Positions 29,917 to 38,908 of a stretch of DNA of 64,000 nt are shown piece after piece. A program made the translations under genes and the position numbers. The notes under the pieces were generated by a model, which did not search any database, was not told the DNA's origin, and saw nothing but the letters and a program-made list of their open reading frames with translations. Location: NCBI RefSeq assembly GCF_007747215.1, contig NZ_CP036273.1, positions 5,006,322-5,070,321 on the forward strand, written 5' to 3'. Source of the stretch: Urbifossiella limnaea (lineage in GTDB: Bacteria; Planctomycetota; Planctomycetia; Gemmatales; Gemmataceae). The number at the start of each line of letters is the position of its first letter. Within the stretch, counting starts at the first letter, position 1.

Positions 29917-31068
29917 TCAGAGCGGCCCCACGTCGAACGCCGCGTGCTTCGGCAGTTGGCGTTTGCCGACCAGTGGGAAGAGCAGCCCGAATACCCCGTC
30001 GCGCAATCGGCACGCCAGCGGGCTCTCCCACTGTGCGACCGATCCGAACCGCCACGACTCGTTCGTGATCGCCGCAGTCCGCTTGAAGCGCTCGGCGGTA
30101 AATCCCTCCCACGCCGCCGCGGGCGTCGCCGCCGCGCGGACGCGCCGGGCCAGCACCACGGCGTCCTCGATCGCCATGCACCCGCCCTGGCCGAAGTTCG
30201 GCGTCGTGGGGTGGGCCGCGTCGCCGACGAGCCCAACCCGGCCGACGTGCCACGGCTTCGCCGGCGGGCGGTCGAGGATGTCGTTCCGAATCACCCGATC
30301 GGCCGGGGTCGAGTCCACCAACTCTTCCACCGGTGCGGCCCACCCGCGAAAAGCGTTGAGCACCGCGGACCGCTCGTCGGCGGCGTGTTCGCCCGTAGGC
30401 GCGTTCAGAACGGCGAACCAGTACACACGGTCGCCGGGTAGCGTGGTGATGCCGAAGCGCCGACCCCGCCCCCACCACTCTCCGAGGTAGCCGGGCGCGA
30501 CTGCCGCAGGCCGCGGGCCGACCCCACGCCAGCAGGTGTGCCCGGCGTAGCGAGGGGGCTGTGGGCCGAAGAGTGCGGCCCGCACCGCCGAGTTCAGCCC
30601 GTCCGCCCCGACCACGAGATCGGCGGTGTCGGCGTGGCCGTTCTTGAACCGCACCGTCGCGCCACGGTCGTCCTGCTCGACCCCGACGCACTCGAAGCCG
30701 TAACGGGTGACGCCGGAGGGGAGCCGCGCCGCAAGGACCGCGACGAGTTCTGCCCGGTGAACCATCGCGACGAACGGGCGGACGGCGTACTGTTGCTCGA
30801 AGTATTCGGCCGAGAGCGTGAGCTGAACCTTGAATCCGTCACAGGCGCGCATTTCGGACTGCCGCATCGGCAGCGACACCGCTCGGACGGCGTCGCCGGC
30901 GCCCAGGTAGTCAAGCGCCCGGAGTGCGTTGGCCCACAGGCTGATGCCGGCCCCGACTTCACGCAACTCCGGGGCGCGCTCGTAGACGACGACCTCGAAG
31001 CCGACCTGCCGCAGCGCAAGGGCCACAGCCAACCCGCCGATCCCGGACCCGACGATCAGGACACGCAC
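29917..31068 (-). CDS. FAD-dependent monooxygenase (salicylate hydroxylase-like)
   Basis: 383 residues from a GTG at 31066-31068, one base after the MDR dehydrogenase stop. It is a group A flavin hydroxylase: dinucleotide motif GSGIGGLAVALALR (7-20), ERAPELREVGAGISLWANA, the DG motif VVGADGLNSAVR and the GD motif LVGDAAHPTTPNFGQGGCMAIEDAVVL. These enzymes use NAD(P)H and O2 to hydroxylate aromatics or epoxidise terpenoids. The substrate cannot be read from the sequence. It is probably co-transcribed with the dehydrogenase upstream. Confidence 0.9.
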   Translation of the reverse strand: MRVLIVGSGIGGLAVALALRQVGFEVVVYERAPELREVGAGISLWANALRALDYLGAGDAVRAVSLPMRQSEMRACDGFKVQLTLSAEYFEQQYAVRPFVAMVHRAELVAVLAARLPSGVTRYGFECVGVEQDDRGATVRFKNGHADTADLVVGADGLNSAVRAALFGPQPPRYAGHTCWRGVGPRPAAVAPGYLGEWWGRGRRFGITTLPGDRVYWFAVLNAPTGEHAADERSAVLNAFRGWAAPVEELVDSTPADRVIRNDILDRPPAKPWHVGRVGLVGDAAHPTTPNFGQGGCMAIEDAVVLARRVRAAATPAAAWEGFTAERFKRTAAITNESWRFGSVAQWESPLACRLRDGVFGLLFPLVGKRQLPKHAAFDVGPL

Positions 31069-31069
31069 G

Positions 31070-32104
31070 TCACACCCACTTCATCAGCACGCCGAGGTAG
31101 TTGTCCTTGTCCTTCAGCAGCCCCTCGTAGGCGTCGCCGAGTTGCTCGGGCGTGATAGTGTGCGTCACCAGCCCCGCGAGGCTCAACCGCCCGGCGGCGA
31201 GCTGGCGCAACAGCCACGTCTGGGCCTTGTTGATGTCCCACGCACCGGCTAGCCGCGTGTGCGCCGGCTCGAACAGCATGTTCCCGTGCGCGCCGGTCAC
31301 CTCGATGTAGCGGCGGTGCAGGTCGTCATAGAAGTTCACCTCCTTCGCCTTCCCGCGCGGACTGCCGACCACCACCACCTGCCCGGCGTCGCAGGCCAGC
31401 GACATCGCCACAGGGATGGCGTCCGGCACGCCCGTCGCGTCGGCGATCAGCTCGGCCCCGCGCGTACCCAGGAAGGCGTTCAACTGCTCCTTCGCGTCGC
31501 CGGCCGACGGGTCGATGACGTGATCCGCACCCGCCGCCTTCGCGGCGTCGCGTCGCATCTTCACGGCGTCGATGCCGACGACGGGTGACGCGCCGGCGGC
31601 GAGGAGGCAGCGGAGGGCGAACTGGCCGATGATGCCGAGGCCGAGCACGGCGGCGCTGCGGCCGAGCGTGAGGCCGGCCCGCACCGACGCGCCGAGGCCG
31701 TACCGGGCGATGACCGCGGCTGCGGCCTTCTCGAACGTCAGGTCGTCGGGCATCTTCCACACCCGGCAGCGCTCGTGGCCGACGGTCAGCAGTTCGGCCG
31801 AGGCGTGGTTGCCGGGGTAGCTGACGCGGTCGCCTTCCTTCAATCCGCCGGGAAAGTCCTTGCCGACTTTCAGGACGCGGCCGGCGGCCGAGTACCCGGA
31901 GCGGAACGGGAACTTCCAGTCCGGCAGGTTCGGGTCCTTCAGCCACTGGTGGGTGCCGGTGTAGACGGCCAGCTCGGTGCCGGCGCTGATCGCGGAGTAT
32001 TCCGCGGCGATGAGGATCTGGGTCGGCCCCGGGTCGGCGATGTCCACCTCGCGGACGGTGGTCTTGAACGGCTCGGTGATGACGGCCTGACGGGCGCGGA
32101 CCAT
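31070..32104 (-). CDS. Zinc-independent MDR-family dehydrogenase
   Basis: 344 residues. Medium-chain dehydrogenase/reductase fold: N-terminal GroES-like part (AEYSAISAGTELAVYTG, then SGYSAAGRV) and Rossmann fold with AAVLGLGIIGQFALRCLLAAGA. The catalytic Zn Cys of classic alcohol dehydrogenases is replaced (SAISAGTE), as in the BchC-like branch, so a Zn-independent oxidoreductase is likely. Substrate unknown. Its stop is one base from the start of the monooxygenase gene, and a PDZ protein gene lies upstream on the same strand beyond a hairpin. Confidence 0.88.
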   Translation of the reverse strand: MVRARQAVITEPFKTTVREVDIADPGPTQILIAAEYSAISAGTELAVYTGTHQWLKDPNLPDWKFPFRSGYSAAGRVLKVGKDFPGGLKEGDRVSYPGNHASAELLTVGHERCRVWKMPDDLTFEKAAAAVIARYGLGASVRAGLTLGRSAAVLGLGIIGQFALRCLLAAGASPVVGIDAVKMRRDAAKAAGADHVIDPSAGDAKEQLNAFLGTRGAELIADATGVPDAIPVAMSLACDAGQVVVVGSPRGKAKEVNFYDDLHRRYIEVTGAHGNMLFEPAHTRLAGAWDINKAQTWLLRQLAAGRLSLAGLVTHTITPEQLGDAYEGLLKDKDNYLGVLMKWV

Positions 32105-32165
32105 TGGCGTTGCTCGCGAGAACGGCGGACGGATGTGGCGAATTCTAGCGGCGCGGAAGTGCGTG

Positions 32166-32193
32166 GCGAGCCGCCCGCCGTGGGGCGGCTCGC
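32166..32193 (-). terminator. Hairpin after the PDZ gene
   Basis: An 11-bp perfect stem (32166-32176 with 32183-32193) with a 6-base loop lies eight bases past the stop of the minus-strand PDZ gene. There is no T tract on either side, so it may instead be a stabilising or attenuating hairpin. Confidence 0.55.
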
Positions 32194-32200
32194 CCGGGCG

Positions 32201-32590
32201 TCAGTCGTTCGGGAAGCGCGGCAGCACGAGGTCGTTCCGCAGCGACTCGAACTCCGCGGGCCGCGGCACCAGGCGAAGCCGGAAGACCTGTTTGCGGCCG
32301 TCGCGCTCGACCTCGACTTCCAGCAGGGCGCCGGGGCGGTACGTCTGAACGTGGCTGAACACCTGATTGAAGTGTGTGGGCTCCATGCTGCCGACGCGGA
32401 CGATGCGGTCGCCGACCTTCATGCCCGCCCGCGCGGCCGGCAGGTTCGGGTACACCTGGGTGATGACGCAACTGGTGGTGTCGGCCATGACGCCCATCAC
32501 CGGCGGCCCGGCCGGGTTGGGCGGCGGCGCAGCCGGGACCGGGGCGGCGGGCGCGAGCGTCGTCAGGAGCAGGATCGGGGTGGCAAACAC
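32201..32590 (-). CDS. Exported single-PDZ-domain protein
   Basis: 129 residues. On the minus strand a GGAGG lies eight bases before a GTG at 32588-32590, giving MFATPILLLTTLAPAAPVPA, a signal peptide. A GTG five codons upstream (32605) is also in frame but overlaps that GGAGG, so I prefer the shorter start. After a Pro/Ala-rich stretch comes a PDZ core: MGVMADTTSCVITQVYPN, LPAARAGMKVGDRIVRVG and LLEVEVERDGRKQVFRL. No protease domain is present. PDZ domains bind C-termini or loops of partners; the partner is unknown. Confidence 0.82.
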   Translation of the reverse strand: MFATPILLLTTLAPAAPVPAAPPPNPAGPPVMGVMADTTSCVITQVYPNLPAARAGMKVGDRIVRVGSMEPTHFNQVFSHVQTYRPGALLEVEVERDGRKQVFRLRLVPRPAEFESLRNDLVLPRFPND

Positions 32591-32702
32591 AAACGAACCC
32601 TCCACATCGCGGCGGACACCCGCCGGGTATGACGGCGTGGAGAACGGGTGTCAAGGACACTGTAACGCACGGAAGGTGGCGGGGGTTAGCGAAAATGGGG
32701 CG

Positions 32703-33923
32703 TCACCCGCGGGCGGCCAGCATCGCCAGGAGCTTCCCCGCGCACGCCGCCGCGAACGCCGGGTCGTTGATGTGCTCGTCGCGTTCGACCAGATCCACCT
32801 CAGGTCCCGTATCAGCCCGGATGGCCGCGAACAACGCCTCGTCTGCCTCCGGCCACCAGAACGGCTTCCCCTGCGCGTCGATGGCCGAGACGCCGCGCAG
32901 CGGCAGCATCACCGTCGTCGGTCCGGTCGCCGCGGCCGCCTTTCGCGCCAGCTCGGTGCCGAGCGCGGCGTTCTCCGCGGGCGTGGTCCGCATCAGCGTG
33001 ACGTTCGGGTTATGGCGGTAGAAGCGGCGGTCGGCGTAGCGCGGCGGTGTCGTGTCCGGCGGGCCGAAGTTCACCATGTCCAGCGCCCCGACCGAGATCA
33101 CTTGCGGAACCCCCGCGGCCCCCGCTGCCGTGAGCCGGTCCGGCCCCGCGCTCAGGACGCCGCCGGCGAGTTCGTCGGCGAGTTCGGTCGTGGTGATGTC
33201 GAGGACGCCGGCGACGAGGCCGTCGCGGATCAGCCCCTCCATCGTCCGCCCGCCGGTGCCGGTGGCGTGGAAGACGAGCACCTCGTACCCGGCCGCCTCC
33301 AGAATGCCGCGGGCCGCCTCGACGCACGGCGTCGTGACGCCGAACATCGTCGCAGCGATGACCGGTTTCGAGTTTCGAACTTCGAGCTTCGGGTTGATGG
33401 CTTCCAGGACCATTCCCGCCATCGCCGCCGCGGCGTTCGCGAGCACGGCCCGACTGATGCGGTTCAGGCCGGCCACGTCCACCACCGAGTGCATCATCGT
33501 CACGTCGCGGGTGCCGACGAACGGCGCCACCTGACCGCTCGCCAGCGTGCTGACGACGAGCTTCGGCACGCCCACCGGCAGCGCCCGCATCGCCGCCGCG
33601 GCGATCGTCGTTCCGGCGGAGCCACCGAGGCCCAACACGCCGGACAGCTTGCCGTCGCGGTGAAGCTGCACCGCCAATTTGGCCGCCCCGGTCGCCGCTA
33701 ACGTGACGGCGCGGCCGCGGTCGCCGGCGGCCTTCACTTCGGCGGGGTCGGCACCCGCCGCCGCGAAGACGGCCTCCCGCGTAATGTCCGAGGCGAACGC
33801 CGGCGGGCCGAGGACGCCCGCGTCCAGAACGGTGACGGACACGCCGGCTGCGAGTAGTCGGTCGCGGACGAACGCGGTCTCGGCGCCCTTCGTGTCGAGG
33901 GTGCCGATCAGGAGGACGGGCAT
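32703..33923 (-). CDS. UPF0261 / Tm-1-like ATP-binding domain protein
   Basis: 406 residues. Diagnostic stretches: LLIGTLDTKGAETAFVRD, VLGLGGSAGTTIAAAAMRALPVG, VSTLASGQVAPFVGTRDVTMMHSVVDVAGLNRI and the late LPLRGVSAIDAQGKPFWWPEADEALF. This is the UPF0261 family, equivalent to the N-terminal half of the plant Tm-1 virus-resistance protein, where it binds ATP and viral helicase. The bacterial role is unknown. The other half of Tm-1 is encoded about 520 bases away on the opposite strand (34442-35266). Confidence 0.93.
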   Translation of the reverse strand: MPVLLIGTLDTKGAETAFVRDRLLAAGVSVTVLDAGVLGPPAFASDITREAVFAAAGADPAEVKAAGDRGRAVTLAATGAAKLAVQLHRDGKLSGVLGLGGSAGTTIAAAAMRALPVGVPKLVVSTLASGQVAPFVGTRDVTMMHSVVDVAGLNRISRAVLANAAAAMAGMVLEAINPKLEVRNSKPVIAATMFGVTTPCVEAARGILEAAGYEVLVFHATGTGGRTMEGLIRDGLVAGVLDITTTELADELAGGVLSAGPDRLTAAGAAGVPQVISVGALDMVNFGPPDTTPPRYADRRFYRHNPNVTLMRTTPAENAALGTELARKAAAATGPTTVMLPLRGVSAIDAQGKPFWWPEADEALFAAIRADTGPEVDLVERDEHINDPAFAAACAGKLLAMLAARG

Positions 33924-33997
33924 GCGGCGACCCCGGGGAGAATTGTGAGTTATGCTACGGCAATACCCGGTCGCCCAGCCAGAGCCTCCCGCGCGCC

Positions 33998-34426
33998 ATG
34001 CACCCGCTGCTCAAACGGCTTCTCACTAACAGCCTGATCGCCGGCTCGCTCCTGGCCGTGATGGGCGTCGGCCTCACCGAGCTGGCACGGATGTGGCTCA
34101 TCGCCCAGGCACCCGCCCGCGCCGACCCGAACGCCCCCGCCACCCCGGCCGAAGCCGGCACGGACGTGGTCAGCTACCGCATCCCGCTGATGATGGCGAC
34201 CTACGGGGTCGGCTTCGTCGTGCTCGCCGAGCTGTTCCTGTGGTACGTGCTGAAGCGGCGCCCGAAGCCGCCGGCAGCGCCCGCGCCGCCGCCGCCCGGC
34301 CCGGACCCGGCCGAGCAGCTGCTTGAACAGCTGATGCGTGAGGCCGAGGCGAAACAGGCCGCGGCACACTCTACCCCTTCGGAGCCGGTCCCGGAGAATA
34401 GCCGAGTCACCCCGACCCTCGGGTAA
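33998..34426 (+). CDS. Small two-helix membrane protein
   Basis: 142 residues. Two hydrophobic segments (LIAGSLLAVMGVGLTELARM at about 13-32 and IPLMMATYGVGFVVLAELFLW at about 62-82) are separated by a Pro/Ala-rich loop; the C-terminal 55 residues are Pro-rich and then charged (LLEQLMREAEAKQAA). No family recognised. It begins 74 bases from the divergent UPF0261 gene and ends 15 bases before the TIM-barrel gene, so it sits inside the likely Tm-1 unit. Confidence 0.7.
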   Translation: MHPLLKRLLTNSLIAGSLLAVMGVGLTELARMWLIAQAPARADPNAPATPAEAGTDVVSYRIPLMMATYGVGFVVLAELFLWYVLKRRPKPPAAPAPPPPGPDPAEQLLEQLMREAEAKQAAAHSTPSEPVPENSRVTPTLG

Positions 34427-34441
34427 CCCGGGACGCTCTAC

Positions 34442-35266
34442 ATGTTCACCCGCGACGAATGCCTGGCCCGCCTGCGGGCGCAGGTGGCCGCCGGCCGGCC
34501 GATCATCGGCGGCGGCGCCGGCACCGGCATCTCCGCGAAGTGTGCCGAGCTCGGCGGCATCGACCTCATCATCATCTACAACTCGGGCCGGTTCCGCATG
34601 GCCGGCCGCGGCAGCCTCGCCGGCATGATGCCCTACGGCGACGCGAACGCCGTCGTGATGGACATGGCCCGCGAGGTGCTGCCGGTGGTCGAGCGCACGC
34701 CCGTGCTCGCCGGCGTGTGCGGCACCGACCCGTTCCGAATCATGCGGAACTTCCTGCGAGACGTGAAGGACGCCGGGTTCAGCGGCGTGCAGAACTTCCC
34801 GACGGTCGGCCTGATCGACGGCACCTTCCGCGCCGGCCTGGAAGACACCGGCATGGGCTACGGCAAGGAGGTGGACATGGTGAAGCTGGCCCGCGACATG
34901 GGCCTGCTGACGTGCCCCTACGTCTTCACCCCGGAGGAGGCAGTGGCGATGACCCGTGCCGGCGCCGACGTACTCATTCCGCACATGGGCCTGACCACGA
35001 AGGGGACAATCGGCGCGAAATCGGCGCTGACGCTGGAGGAGTCGGCGAAGCGGGTGCAGGAGCTAGCCGACGCCGCGCACGCAGAGCGCGCCGACGTGCT
35101 GGTGCTGTGCCACGGCGGCCCGATCAGCGAGCCGGCGGACGTGCGCTACGTGTTGGACAACACCCGCGGGATTGTCGGCTTCTTCGGCGCGTCGAGCGTG
35201 GAGCGGCTGCCGACGGAGGTGGCCATCACCGGCTGCGTGCGCGAGTTTAAGGGGCTCAAGTTGTGA
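34442..35266 (+). CDS. Phosphoenolpyruvate hydrolase-like TIM-barrel protein
   Basis: 274 residues. Sequence: RLRAQVAAGRPIIGGGAGTGISAKCAE near the start, LIIIYNSGRFRMAGRGSLAG, MPYGDANAVVMDMA, VLAGVCGTDPFR, GVQNFPTVGLIDG and VLCHGGPISEPADVRYVL. This is the PEP-hydrolase family fold corresponding to the C-terminal half of Tm-1 and of fused fungal and plant proteins. The reaction is not established. It is probably co-transcribed with the membrane protein gene 15 bases upstream and pairs with the divergent UPF0261 gene. Confidence 0.92.
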   Translation: MFTRDECLARLRAQVAAGRPIIGGGAGTGISAKCAELGGIDLIIIYNSGRFRMAGRGSLAGMMPYGDANAVVMDMAREVLPVVERTPVLAGVCGTDPFRIMRNFLRDVKDAGFSGVQNFPTVGLIDGTFRAGLEDTGMGYGKEVDMVKLARDMGLLTCPYVFTPEEAVAMTRAGADVLIPHMGLTTKGTIGAKSALTLEESAKRVQELADAAHAERADVLVLCHGGPISEPADVRYVLDNTRGIVGFFGASSVERLPTEVAITGCVREFKGLKL

Positions 35267-35272
35267 GCCGGC

Positions 35273-36460
35273 TTACTTCGCGTCCACGTCCGTGAACGGA
35301 ACCGGTAGCAGAAAGGCGTGCTGCTCGTAGAGGCTGCTGACGCCGTGCCAGCCGATGTGCTGCGACGTGAAGACCACGCCCACGTAGGCGACCACGACCG
35401 GCAGCACGACCAGGCGGCCGAGCCAGCGGAACACGAAGTGCCGCGGCTCGTCGCGCCGGCCGGCGCGGGCGTAGGCCCAGCCCGTCACCAGCCGGGCGGG
35501 GAACATGAACGCCAGGAATACGAACCCTTCCAGGAAGATCAGGTCGCGCGGGATGGCCTCGATCTTCAGCAGGTACAGCGGGCTCGCGGCCAGCAGTTGC
35601 ACCCAGACGGCGAACGCGAACGCCAGCGGCGCCCGGCCGAAGTCGCGGCGCACACTCAGCCACTCGCGGTAGGCGCGGAGTTGGTTGTCGCGCGCGAACC
35701 GGGCCTGCAACTGCGGCAGGTACAGCACCACGATCCCGAGCAGCCCCGCTCCCAAGATGCCGAGCAGCGGCAGGCGGTGCCCCGAACCCAGCAGTGCTAG
35801 CGGCACCACCAGCCACAGGAACGCCCCAAGGTAGCCGCGCACGCCGAGGCTGAAGTAGTGCCGCAACCGGAGCCGCACGAGCGATCCCCACAGCCGGTCG
35901 CGGCAGTCGCTGTACAGGCTGCCCCGCATCAGCTTTAGCCCGAGCCACGGGATGTTCAGCGGGTGGAGGAAGTGCCGCAGCCGCCCGCCGCGGACGAGCG
36001 CCCCGGCGACGTGCAGCACGTACACCGCCATCAGCGCCAGTAGTAGCCCTTCCCACAGCCGGACCGGGGTGCCAGCGGGGTCGATGATCCGCGCCGACTC
36101 GGCGATTCCCGACACGACGTACAGTGGCACCCACAGTACGCCTGCGCCGAGCGCGGCGCCTCCGAGCCGGGCAGCGGTGCGGACGCCGATGAGGCCGTCA
36201 CGCAGCCGGCCGGTGCGGGCGACGCGGCCGGTCACTTCGAGGAGGTAGCCGAGGACCAGCACCTGCCCGAGCGGCACGGCCGTGAGCAGCGCCAAACCCA
36301 GCGTTAACGTGGCGGCCCCGAACAGCCACTCGGCGACCCGGCCGACCACCCCGAGCGGGTTCGGCGGCTCCGGGGCGACGGCCGCGTCGAACACGTCGAG
36401 TTCGGCGTCGAACACCTCGCGGTGGAGCGGGATCGGCTTGAGAGCGGCGACGCGCGTCAT
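35273..36460 (-). CDS. Polytopic membrane protein, DUF4013-like
   Basis: 395 residues. After a soluble N-terminus (about 45 residues) there are around seven hydrophobic segments, e.g. LFGAATLTLGLALLTAVPLGQ, WEGLLLALMAVYVLHVAGAL, GAFLWLVVPLALLG, LLGILGAGLLGIVVLYLPQL and LGRLVVLPVVVAYVGVVFTS. The motif VPLGQVLVLGYLLEVTGRVARTGRL resembles DUF4013-type planctomycete membrane proteins. Function unknown. It converges on the TIM-barrel gene (six-base gap) and diverges from the DUF1549 gene. Confidence 0.75.
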   Translation of the reverse strand: MTRVAALKPIPLHREVFDAELDVFDAAVAPEPPNPLGVVGRVAEWLFGAATLTLGLALLTAVPLGQVLVLGYLLEVTGRVARTGRLRDGLIGVRTAARLGGAALGAGVLWVPLYVVSGIAESARIIDPAGTPVRLWEGLLLALMAVYVLHVAGALVRGGRLRHFLHPLNIPWLGLKLMRGSLYSDCRDRLWGSLVRLRLRHYFSLGVRGYLGAFLWLVVPLALLGSGHRLPLLGILGAGLLGIVVLYLPQLQARFARDNQLRAYREWLSVRRDFGRAPLAFAFAVWVQLLAASPLYLLKIEAIPRDLIFLEGFVFLAFMFPARLVTGWAYARAGRRDEPRHFVFRWLGRLVVLPVVVAYVGVVFTSQHIGWHGVSSLYEQHAFLLPVPFTDVDAK

Positions 36461-36561
36461 GAACGGGGATACCCGCGGGGACCGGGCCGGGTTTCGGCGC
36501 GAAACCGCCGGCCCCGCCCCGTGGTACAGTTCACCGTCACCTGTCCCGCGGAGCCGCGCCG

Positions 36562-38172
36562 ATGTGGGCCAAGCACCTGATCCTCCCCGCGGCTGTCGTG
36601 GTCGCCCTCCTCGCGCTCCGGGCCAGCCTGTTCCCGCTCGACTCGAAGGCGCGCCAGATCGCCTTCGACCCCGGCCCCGCCGCGGGCGACGATTTCTCCG
36701 CCGTGGTCGCCCGGGTGGACGAGGCGTTTCACCAGGACTGGGCCGAGAAGGGGCTCAGCGCCGCCCCCCGTGCCGCCGACCTGCTCGTCGCCCGCCGGCT
36801 GTCGCTCGGCCTCACCGGCACCGTGCCGTCGCTCGAGGAAATCCGCCAGTTCGAGGAGCAGCCCGGCGCCGGCCGGCTGGAGGGCTGGACGAACCACCTG
36901 CTGCACGACCGCCGCTTCGCCGACTACTTCGCGGAGCGGCTGTCGCGCGCCTACCTCGGCAGCGAGGAGGGGCCGCTCGTCGTTTACCGCAAGCGCCGCT
37001 TCCTGGCCTGGCTGTCCGACCAACTGCTCGCAAACCGCCCCTACGGCGAGGCCGTCCGCGACATGATCGCCAGCAGCGGCCTGAACACGTCCACGCCGGC
37101 CGTCAACTTCATCGCCGCGGCCTACGACGAGGGGAAGGAGAAGGCCGACCCCGAGAAGCTCGCCATCCGCGTGTCGCGGGCGTTCCTCGGCCTGCGGCTC
37201 GACTGCGCCCAGTGCCACGACCACTTCCTCGAACCGAGCTGGAAGCAGACCGACTTCCAGGCGCTGGCCGCGTTCTTCGGCCAGACGCGGCAGATCGTCA
37301 CGAACGTGACAGACGGCGACGGCGAGTACCGCTTCCAGGACCGCGTCAACGGCGGGACCGTCGCCATCGAGCCGGCGGTGCCGTTCCTGCCGGAACTGAT
37401 CCCGGCCGAGGGCACGCGCCGCGAGAAGCTGGCCGGCTGGCTGACGGACCGTCGCAACCCGCACTTCGCCCGGGCTGCGGTGAACCGCGTGTGGGCGATG
37501 CTGTTCGGCCGGCCGCTGCGGGCGAAGGTGGAGGCCCAGACGCTCGACGACCCTGCCCCCGCGGCCCTGGACATTCTGGCCGCCGACTTCGCCGCCCACG
37601 GCCACGACCTCCGCCGGCTGATTCTGCTGATCGCGTCCACCGAGGTGTTTCGCCTCGACAGCACTTCGCCGGACGAGGTGACGGACGAGCACGAGAAGGT
37701 GTGGGCGGCGTTCCCGCTGACGCGGCTGCGGCCCGAGCAGGTGATCGGCGGCGTGTTGCAGGCGGCATCGGTGAAGACAATCGACCGCAACTCGCACGTC
37801 CTGGTCCGGCTGATCCGGTACGCCTCGGAGCGCGACTTCGTGCAGCGCTACGGCGACCCCGACGACGACGACTCCGCCCAGGCGCCGGGGACGCTGCCGC
37901 AGCGGTTGCTGCTGATGAACGGCGAACTGGTGGACAAGCAGGCCCGCGACGACCTGGTGAACGCCTCCGCCCGCATCGCCCTGCTGGCGCCGACGGACGA
38001 GGCCGCGGTAGAGACGGCGTACCTGTCGGTGCTGACGCGCCGGCCGACGGGCCGCGAGCTGTCACACTTCTCGGCACAGTTGTCCGGCCTGACCGGCGGG
38101 GCGCGTCAGAGGCGGCTCGCGGACCTGTTCTGGGTGTTGTTCAACAGCACGGAATTGAGTTACAACCACTGA
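36562..38172 (+). CDS. DUF1549/DUF1553 domain protein
   Basis: 536 residues. An N-terminal hydrophobic segment (LPAAVVVALLALRASLFPL) anchors or exports it. DUF1549 follows (ARRLSLGLTGTVPSLEEI, WTNHLLHDRRFADYFAERLSRAYLG, YGEAVRDMIASSGLN, with CAQCHDH at 215-221), then DUF1553 (REKLAGWLTDRRNPHFARAAVNRVWAMLFGRPL, HDLRRLILLIASTEVFRLDS). In planctomycetes these are exported proteins, often joined to a cytochrome-c module and paired with DUF1501. Here no separate cytochrome domain is present, but the CxxCH motif could bind heme. Function unknown; a role in polysaccharide turnover has been suggested from context. The DUF1501 partner follows after an inverted stress gene. Confidence 0.92.
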   Translation: MWAKHLILPAAVVVALLALRASLFPLDSKARQIAFDPGPAAGDDFSAVVARVDEAFHQDWAEKGLSAAPRAADLLVARRLSLGLTGTVPSLEEIRQFEEQPGAGRLEGWTNHLLHDRRFADYFAERLSRAYLGSEEGPLVVYRKRRFLAWLSDQLLANRPYGEAVRDMIASSGLNTSTPAVNFIAAAYDEGKEKADPEKLAIRVSRAFLGLRLDCAQCHDHFLEPSWKQTDFQALAAFFGQTRQIVTNVTDGDGEYRFQDRVNGGTVAIEPAVPFLPELIPAEGTRREKLAGWLTDRRNPHFARAAVNRVWAMLFGRPLRAKVEAQTLDDPAPAALDILAADFAAHGHDLRRLILLIASTEVFRLDSTSPDEVTDEHEKVWAAFPLTRLRPEQVIGGVLQAASVKTIDRNSHVLVRLIRYASERDFVQRYGDPDDDDSAQAPGTLPQRLLLMNGELVDKQARDDLVNASARIALLAPTDEAAVETAYLSVLTRRPTGRELSHFSAQLSGLTGGARQRRLADLFWVLFNSTELSYNH

Positions 38173-38192
38173 CCGTGGGCCGGTCTGAAACT

Positions 38193-38220
38193 CGGCCCCC
38201 GGGTGAGAACCCGGGGGCCG
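38193..38220 (+). terminator. Hairpin between convergent genes
   Basis: An 11-bp perfect GC stem (38193-38203 with 38210-38220) and 6-base loop lie 20 bases after the DUF1549 stop and 22 bases before the end of the convergent stress gene. No clear T tract; likely bidirectional. Confidence 0.65.
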
Positions 38221-38242
38221 CGTCGTTCGTCACTGTACGGCA

Positions 38243-38758
38243 CTACATCGGCGGCGGGTTGTGGCGGTCGTAGCCGCCGTGGCGGGTGTACACCGCGCGG
38301 GCGTGGTCGTGGCGGTCACCGGCGTCCACCGTCACCACGTACCGGCCGGCCTTCACCTCGCCCTCGTAGTACTTCGCGTCCTCCTCCGGGATGCCCCAGC
38401 CGATCAGCGCCCCAGCGACGCCGCCTGCCGCCGCCCCGGCCCCGGCGCTGATCAGCGCCGCCGCCAGCGGGCCGACCGCCAGGATCGGGCCGATCACCGG
38501 GATCACCCCGAACGTCACCGCCAGCGAGCCAAGGGCCAGCGCCCCCGCCCCCGCCGCGGCGCCGATGGCGGCGCCCTCGGCCGCGTTCGTGTCGCCGTCG
38601 GCGCCGGTGCGCACCGCGTTGCCCCGCGCGTCGCGGGCCACCAGCCCGATCTGATCGTCGCGGTACCCGGCCGCCCGCAGGTCGGCGACCGCCCGCTCGG
38701 CCGCGTCGCGGCTCTGGAACACGCCGACCGTCGTGGCGTGCGATGTTGCCGTTGCCAT
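38243..38758 (-). CDS. General stress protein 17M-like protein with glycine-zipper segment
   Basis: 171 residues from the ATG at 38756-38758. The front ATTVGVFQSRDAAERAVADLRAAGY and IGLVARDARG match the YflT/17M heat-induced stress domain. The middle is a long Gly/Ala-rich hydrophobic stretch (GAAIGAAAGAGALALG ... AGAGAAAGGVAGALIGWG), a glycine-zipper that may insert in membrane. The end (IPEEDAKYYEGEVKAGRYVVTVDA) is the usual closing segment. Role unknown, stress-related in relatives. It lies opposite in strand between the DUF1549 and DUF1501 genes. Confidence 0.85.
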   Translation of the reverse strand: MATATSHATTVGVFQSRDAAERAVADLRAAGYRDDQIGLVARDARGNAVRTGADGDTNAAEGAAIGAAAGAGALALGSLAVTFGVIPVIGPILAVGPLAAALISAGAGAAAGGVAGALIGWGIPEEDAKYYEGEVKAGRYVVTVDAGDRHDHARAVYTRHGGYDRHNPPPM

Positions 38759-38908
38759 GGTGTGTCCTCCCTCGGAGAGAAAGCCCCGCCGGCCATCGGG
38801 CCAGCAGCTCGGCCCCACACGAAAAGCAGCTTCGATGCCAACGCGGTGGGCGAAACCGGGTCACTTGCCGCGAGGTATGATGGGGCAGCCCTCGACCCCG
38901 GACGCGAC

